A DNA stretch of 64,000 nt from the NCBI GenBank assembly GCA_026168455.1, contig CM047426.1, forward strand, positions 36,910,919 through 36,974,918. Reading direction: 5' to 3'. Positions 58,701 to 64,000 of the stretch are shown piece after piece. Origin of the DNA: Theocolax elegans. Lineage: Eukaryota; Arthropoda; Insecta; Hymenoptera; Cerocephalidae. A program made the position numbers and the translations under genes. Under the pieces are notes generated by a model. It did not search any database, was not told where the DNA came from, and worked only from the letters and a program-made list of their open reading frames with translations. Numbering within the stretch: position 1 is the stretch's first letter; the number at the start of each line of letters is the position of its first letter.

Positions 58701-61700
58701 AAATGTATATTTTGCGCGTAGAATAAATATTGATTTAATAGTCGCGAGTCTGTGGCTAGAGAAGATTGAATTTTATCTGTCCTTATAGAGCACGCATGTG
58801 AATTTAAAAAACAATTTGATTCTTTTACGATTTTTTTTTCGTTGTGGAATTGTTAATGCATTTTTTATTTCACTTTGGTGCAACTCGAATGACGATATAT
58901 ATACCATTCGTCAATTAATATTTCGCGAACACCTCCATCGAGAATTTCGAGAACTTCTATGTAAGTAAAAAATAAAATACCGTGCATGGTTTTCTTGTTT
59001 CTTTCGTTTTTTTGCGTAATCTTATAATTACGGGTGATGTATAATCAGAGCAAATTAAGAAATTTCTTGAATTACATAATTTTTATACCTATTGTTAAAA
59101 TATGAATGTACAATGTACGAAATGTTTATTGAAAAAATAAAAATGCATATTTACTGGGAGAGTACGTGTTAACTCAGTAAATATAAATTTAATATCGTTG
59201 AAAGCAACTTTTAACGCCACATCAAATCTCTACAAATGTACGTACACTGTTGGATGTTGATAAATCTGAAGAGAAAACTCGATAAAATAGAAGAGAAAGA
59301 GAGCGATAGAGGGAGTACGTAGAACATGAAAATGTTATTTTAGCCAAAGGCATACGTTATTTCCGAAGGTACATGTACCCTGGAAGAACCAGTAGCCAAG
59401 ACTTCAAATACCAGTAATGCAAAAGAGAATGAAAAAGAAGAGGCGTCCCTCGTATCCCTCGTGTAAGGGATATTCAAAAGATCACCGGTCGAATCTCTGT
59501 ACCTTCTGGACGATTACCATACAATGCGATTTACTTAGATTGTACCTATACCCGACCAACGCGTATTAAATCGCCGGCTAATAACGACTCCAAGCGAGAA
59601 AACTGAAACTCAGACATCGGCCAACCAAGAAAAATACAAAGCAAGGAAAACATTCTACGAGATTGTGCGACGAAAGAGATAAGGACGTATAGAACAAGGA
59701 TTACCCGGATAATATACAAGAGAGAATAGGAAAGAAAGACTCGATTCATCCTCGCCCCACCGATCGCTCCCCTTCTTCTTCTTCTTCTTCTTCTACTTCA
59801 ACGCAGGATTTGCTGCTGGATTGTTGTTCTAGTGGGAAAATGATAGAACGTTAACCGTAATTACGAGCACGTGAAAATAGGAAAGAGCAAACACGCGACG
59901 CCTGCACGCGTTTACGAAACAACGACTCTCTTTTTCCAGGCCAAAGGAGTGCATGATAGCGAGCCTCGCTTTCGACGGGAGGATTCCTATTTAACACTTA
60001 TTTCTATTTTTTCCGAATTTCCTTTTTAATTAGATACGTTCTTTCCATCGAATTAGGTTTTTTTCTATAGGGTTTGCAAAAAAACTTAGTGAGAATTAGG
60101 TATTTTAGGTGATTTCTCTAGTAGGTATGTCGGAAAACTATCCATTTAATGGTTACGTCGTTCTATACGCTTCTAAAATTGTAAACAAAAAAAACGTGTG
60201 AACACTTGAAAACTAAGCAGAAAAAGCAAGTATTTCACAGCTGTACCAAAGGAACTTTGTGAATTTAAGCGATGTCGTATCGATGACTAATTGTTCAGAC
60301 ATTTATATTTCTCTATACAATGAAATTTTTTCTGTAATATCTCGTATAAGAGTATAAGAATGAAAAAAGTACATTTCTCAAAGATAATTGATAGCGCATA
60401 GGAGTCAATTGCGAATTTCATATTGTTTGTTACGACACAAATGTGAAACAAATGTCGGATTAAAACTATGGGTATAGAGAAAAGCAGGTCACAAGACTGA
60501 TTGAATTTTAGATGTGTATAATTGACTCGTTGCCGCGATATACATTTATATAGATATACTGGGTAATCACCAGATCCGCAAAGTAGAGAAATTAATTCTC
60601 GGGTAATTATATCGATAGGATTTTTATCAATATCGCTCATTTTCCCAGGGGTATCGAGCATGCTGAGACGGTTTTCTTTACGCAGGCTGTACATCTATAC
60701 ATCCTAGTTTTGAGGTGATTTTTCACTTGGAAATCATCAAGCGTACAGAAAATTACGTTCAACCTTCAGTCGGATGTAGGACGGAAATATCCTATTCACC
60801 GCAGGAAAGAAAAACTGAATTCAGTATGAAAATCGTAACAAAGTAAATGAGTTTATTTATTCTATAATTGTTGTAATATTACACTTTGTCATTGGCTCTC
60901 GAAGTTTGTTTTTGCTAGAACCAGTAATTATATATCGTCGAGCGCAAATTAAATTTACCATTACACATTTTAATTACAAGTTATTTTGAAAGAGTGATAA
61001 ATTTTTGTATGCGCGTATCGGAAAAATAAATATACCTATAAAACGAATTTATTCATTTCAATTTCGTTTGGCTCGTTGATTTATGAGAAAATAAATATTT
61101 TGAAATACGGATGTTTTCTCTGATGGGAGTTGTAACATCTTTTCTAGCGTGATAAAACCTATGAACGTTTTCCCTTCCTCGATAGTTGCCAAGATCATAA
61201 ATGCATTTGCTCTTTTTTAATGGGTTAGGTTTACTACTTGGTGATCGACACCTACCTTTCTTGTTCCCAACGAGCGTTTACGTAAATTACGTCACGAGCT
61301 AGTTTTAATTGCAGTGCTCAATAACCGTTACTATTGCATTTAATTTCAAACGGCCTCTATATTAATACGCGTTAAAGTATTGTTTATGTTGCTTTTTCTC
61401 TAACTCGATTGATCACCGAGTTCACGATACGAAACGTGCATTATCAATCCTACTAAGTTTACTACAATCGCTCTATCCACACTCGAGTCAATGATCTTTT
61501 GTGTTTAAATCTATGTATGTTTAAATACACAACGTAGAACATTGATGTACCTATATTACAGATATATAAAAGTCATCGACTATACTTTAATTTTATGCAC
61601 GTTTACCTTGCACTACAGTTTTAGTAGTGGACAAAAAAAGTTGATACTATACGTAGTGCACATAGCAAGTTTGAGGGGTTTCTGCGTCACGGTCATAAGA

Positions 61701-64000
61701 TTTATTGGTAAGCAACCGAGTAACTTGACCGTTCTTTTGCTATTTCCTAACCAGTTTGCAACCGCTGCACGTCCTCCAATTTTTTAAAATCAACTCGATG
61801 TATATTATGAAGGTGCTAACGTGATGATTCGTGCAAGCTAATTCGTAATTATAAATAAATATGTATGATGCACCGTTCGAAAAGAAAACTTGGGTAAATT
61901 CGAATAATTAATTGGGGGATTGTTATTTCGCAAAGGATCGCGCGAGAGTATCGTGGTTTTTACGGTATTTTACAGGTTTGCGAAGCGTTTCAAGAATTAA
62001 CGTACACTAAAAGTAACAGAGAATCACACCAGAGCAGCCGGCTCAGAGAAAATAATCGAACTAATGTGAATATTGAAGGAACATTGTCTCGCTGAGTGCA
62101 ATTACTAATAATTTGTATTTTACGGTGTGGAATAATTGAAAGGGAGTATTAAAGTGAGTTAAAAATAGTTGATTCCTAAACGATGTTGAATACACGAGAA
62201 ATGCCAGTACTCGTCTATTACATGGCCAAGGAAAGGAGTTGAAGCTGTAAAGTTAGGAAAAAAATTCGTTTCCTCGTGTATAAAACAAGAGCAAACTTTT
62301 CGCATCAACACGCGAGGGAAAATTAGCATGTCTGTCAGGAACGAGGAAGCCGTCAACAATCTTGGCACCCCGGTATTCTTGTAAAAATAAAAGAATATAA
62401 ATAAAAAACTGTACGCGAGGGGTGGCAATTAAGTGTCAAGGACTACCGTGTTATGGTAATCAATTATATAGTTGCGGCTAGACGTATATCCTCCGGATCT
62501 CGCATCAATCTTACGATTATAAAACCCGGTGTTGTACGTGCACCAGAGATTTTCCTGCCATATATGTATATATATATGTATATATATATATGTATATGTA
62601 TATACACACACACATAGGCATACATCAGATACACATAGACACATACATACTCGCGACCATACGTACGTACAAGCGTGCACCGCACACACGTACACAGAAG
62701 ATGCCCTACGAGGTTGTTTATACATTGCCCTGTCTTTATACATCGAGGTTTTATTGCTCGTTATGGTCGTGCGAGTTTTTTTCATCGGACGATTTTAGAT
62801 CCTGGTCATGACTATGGGTATTACTCGCGTATTCTTCCGGCGAACTCACCTTTAATTGGCTGGCGTGCGTCTTGAAAATTATTGTAATTTACGACTCTGA
62901 ATTAATAGTTTTATACTTTCTTCGGGGGATAAAAGGGCACTCGCGCGGCTTGCCTGGAAAAAATATATGGTGTAATGTGCGGTTAAAACCCCCTATATGG
63001 CTAAAACATTTTTTATCCTCATTGTGAGCAAAGAATAAAGGCTTAGTCGCGCGCTTTTACATTATTTATTTACAACTATTTTTATGTATTAGACGACCAA
63101 AAATCATATTCAATTCTCGAGGTATTATGGTTTAATTTTGAACGACGATTCATCCAGCTATCCAACTATTTTATTGAATAAAACATTAATACTAACATGT
63201 ATTTGTAATCCATAATTAACTAATAATTTCATTACGTTACTCGACCATGTCTAACTAAATTCTCTGACACCATAAATATAAATATATTACCATAAATTTA
63301 AACAAAATTTAGAAAACTAAATTTAACTTTAAATATATTCTTATACTTTTGTTATTGCACATTTGAAAATAATGAAATCACACGTAGATGTATATATTCC
63401 AGCAAAATTTTATCTAAAATTTATACGAATAATTTGCACGCGGCAATACAATGATAGCACATTTGAATAATTTTAATATTTCTACTTCGATCCAGTACTC
63501 ACTGTTTTAAACTACACACTTACGCGATTATTTTACCAGGTTTTCGTTTCCGCCTAAAATATGTGTAAGGCTCACTTGATTGACGGCTTGCTATTTTGAT
63601 ATTGTGCAACTCTTAAGCCTCGAGCATACTTATAGAATGATATTTGTCATATCTTTATTATCGCGCGGTTTATTGGAATCATTATACTACTCTGTCTAAT
63701 AACTCTGTCTAATTAAAAGCCGAGTCTCTTTCCAATTATCATTAAACGGATTAATTAGCAAAATTGCACTCTCAGTAAAAATAGAAAGTTAATTTAGTTG
63801 TACAACTTTCGTGTAAGAAGCCACTAATGTTACGTTTCTTAACAAATTGTGCTATAATTCAAATGTAATGTTATTTTAAAGACATTATTATTAACGTTGA
63901 ATTAATTCGTCATTAATCAATCTTCTCACATTTATCTTTGATATTGCAAAAAAAATTATTTACGTTACAAATCGTACATTATTATTATTATTGAAAAATG
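55701..64000. other. no gene recognised
   Basis: AT-rich sequence, with (TTC)n at 59,772-59,794 and a TA/CA microsatellite at about 62,557-62,700. Open frames stay below 136 codons and show no conserved motif. No tRNA, rRNA or CRISPR-like arrays. Confidence 0.6.
62557..62700. repeat. compound TA/TG/CA microsatellite
   Basis: (TA)n with ATGTATATA interruptions, then ACACACACA and ATACATAC units; produces overlapping low-complexity frames on both strands. Confidence 0.92.

Noticed and set aside
1..64000. CRISPR arrays, prokaryotic operons, ribosome-binding sites or riboswitches
   Set aside because: The window is eukaryotic, with a spliced gene; the repeats are microsatellites or inverted repeats without spacer structure.
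17000..64000. Conserved microRNA hairpins
   Set aside because: I looked by eye for common insect microRNA seeds with matching hairpins and found only partial resemblances; a covariance or miRBase search was not possible.

Overview
This is an arthropod nuclear genomic window, almost certainly insect. By overall texture it is probably hymenopteran: AT-rich introns, abundant CpG and TCG words outside coding exons, and many GA, CA and TA microsatellites. The order is an inference; the insect assignment rests on the protein. One recognisable protein-coding gene is present: the 5' part of dumpy (dpy), on the minus strand. Dumpy is the giant extracellular-matrix protein that attaches epidermis, trachea and muscle tendons to cuticle. 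Its start codon lies at about 16,987 and its coding exons run leftward off the window at base 1.

Region 1-17,000. I could delimit 21 coding exons from splice signals, reading-frame phase and cysteine patterns. They give about 2,114 residues: a signal peptide, a short LDL-receptor-A-like segment, then uninterrupted EGF and calcium-binding EGF modules. Four-cysteine 'DPY' modules become frequent from the exon at 6,433-6,870 onward, and dense in the 1.76-kb exon at 1,161-2,924. Nearly all introns are phase 1 and fall between EGF modules; two are phase 0. One intron appears to be GC-AG. The start-codon exon is preceded by a good 3' splice site, so a non-coding first exon probably lies further upstream, to the right. 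The 2.6-kb intron at 2,925-5,507 holds two large inverted-repeat elements, one with TTAA ends and one carrying two divergent tRNA-like promoter units.

Region 17,000-64,000. I find no convincing protein-coding gene on either strand; open frames here are short or low-complexity and lack family motifs. The region is best read as long 5' intron and/or intergenic DNA of dpy. It contains a TTAA-flanked MITE-like element (32,800-33,248), a recent tandem duplication (53,202-53,706) that may be an assembly artefact, long perfect palindromes, GC-richer islands that could be regulatory, and many microsatellites.

No undescribed multi-gene system is visible. The most unusual things are the two inverted-repeat elements in the dpy intron, the GC-AG intron beside them, the 32-bp perfect palindrome at 27,402-27,433 and the tandem duplication.
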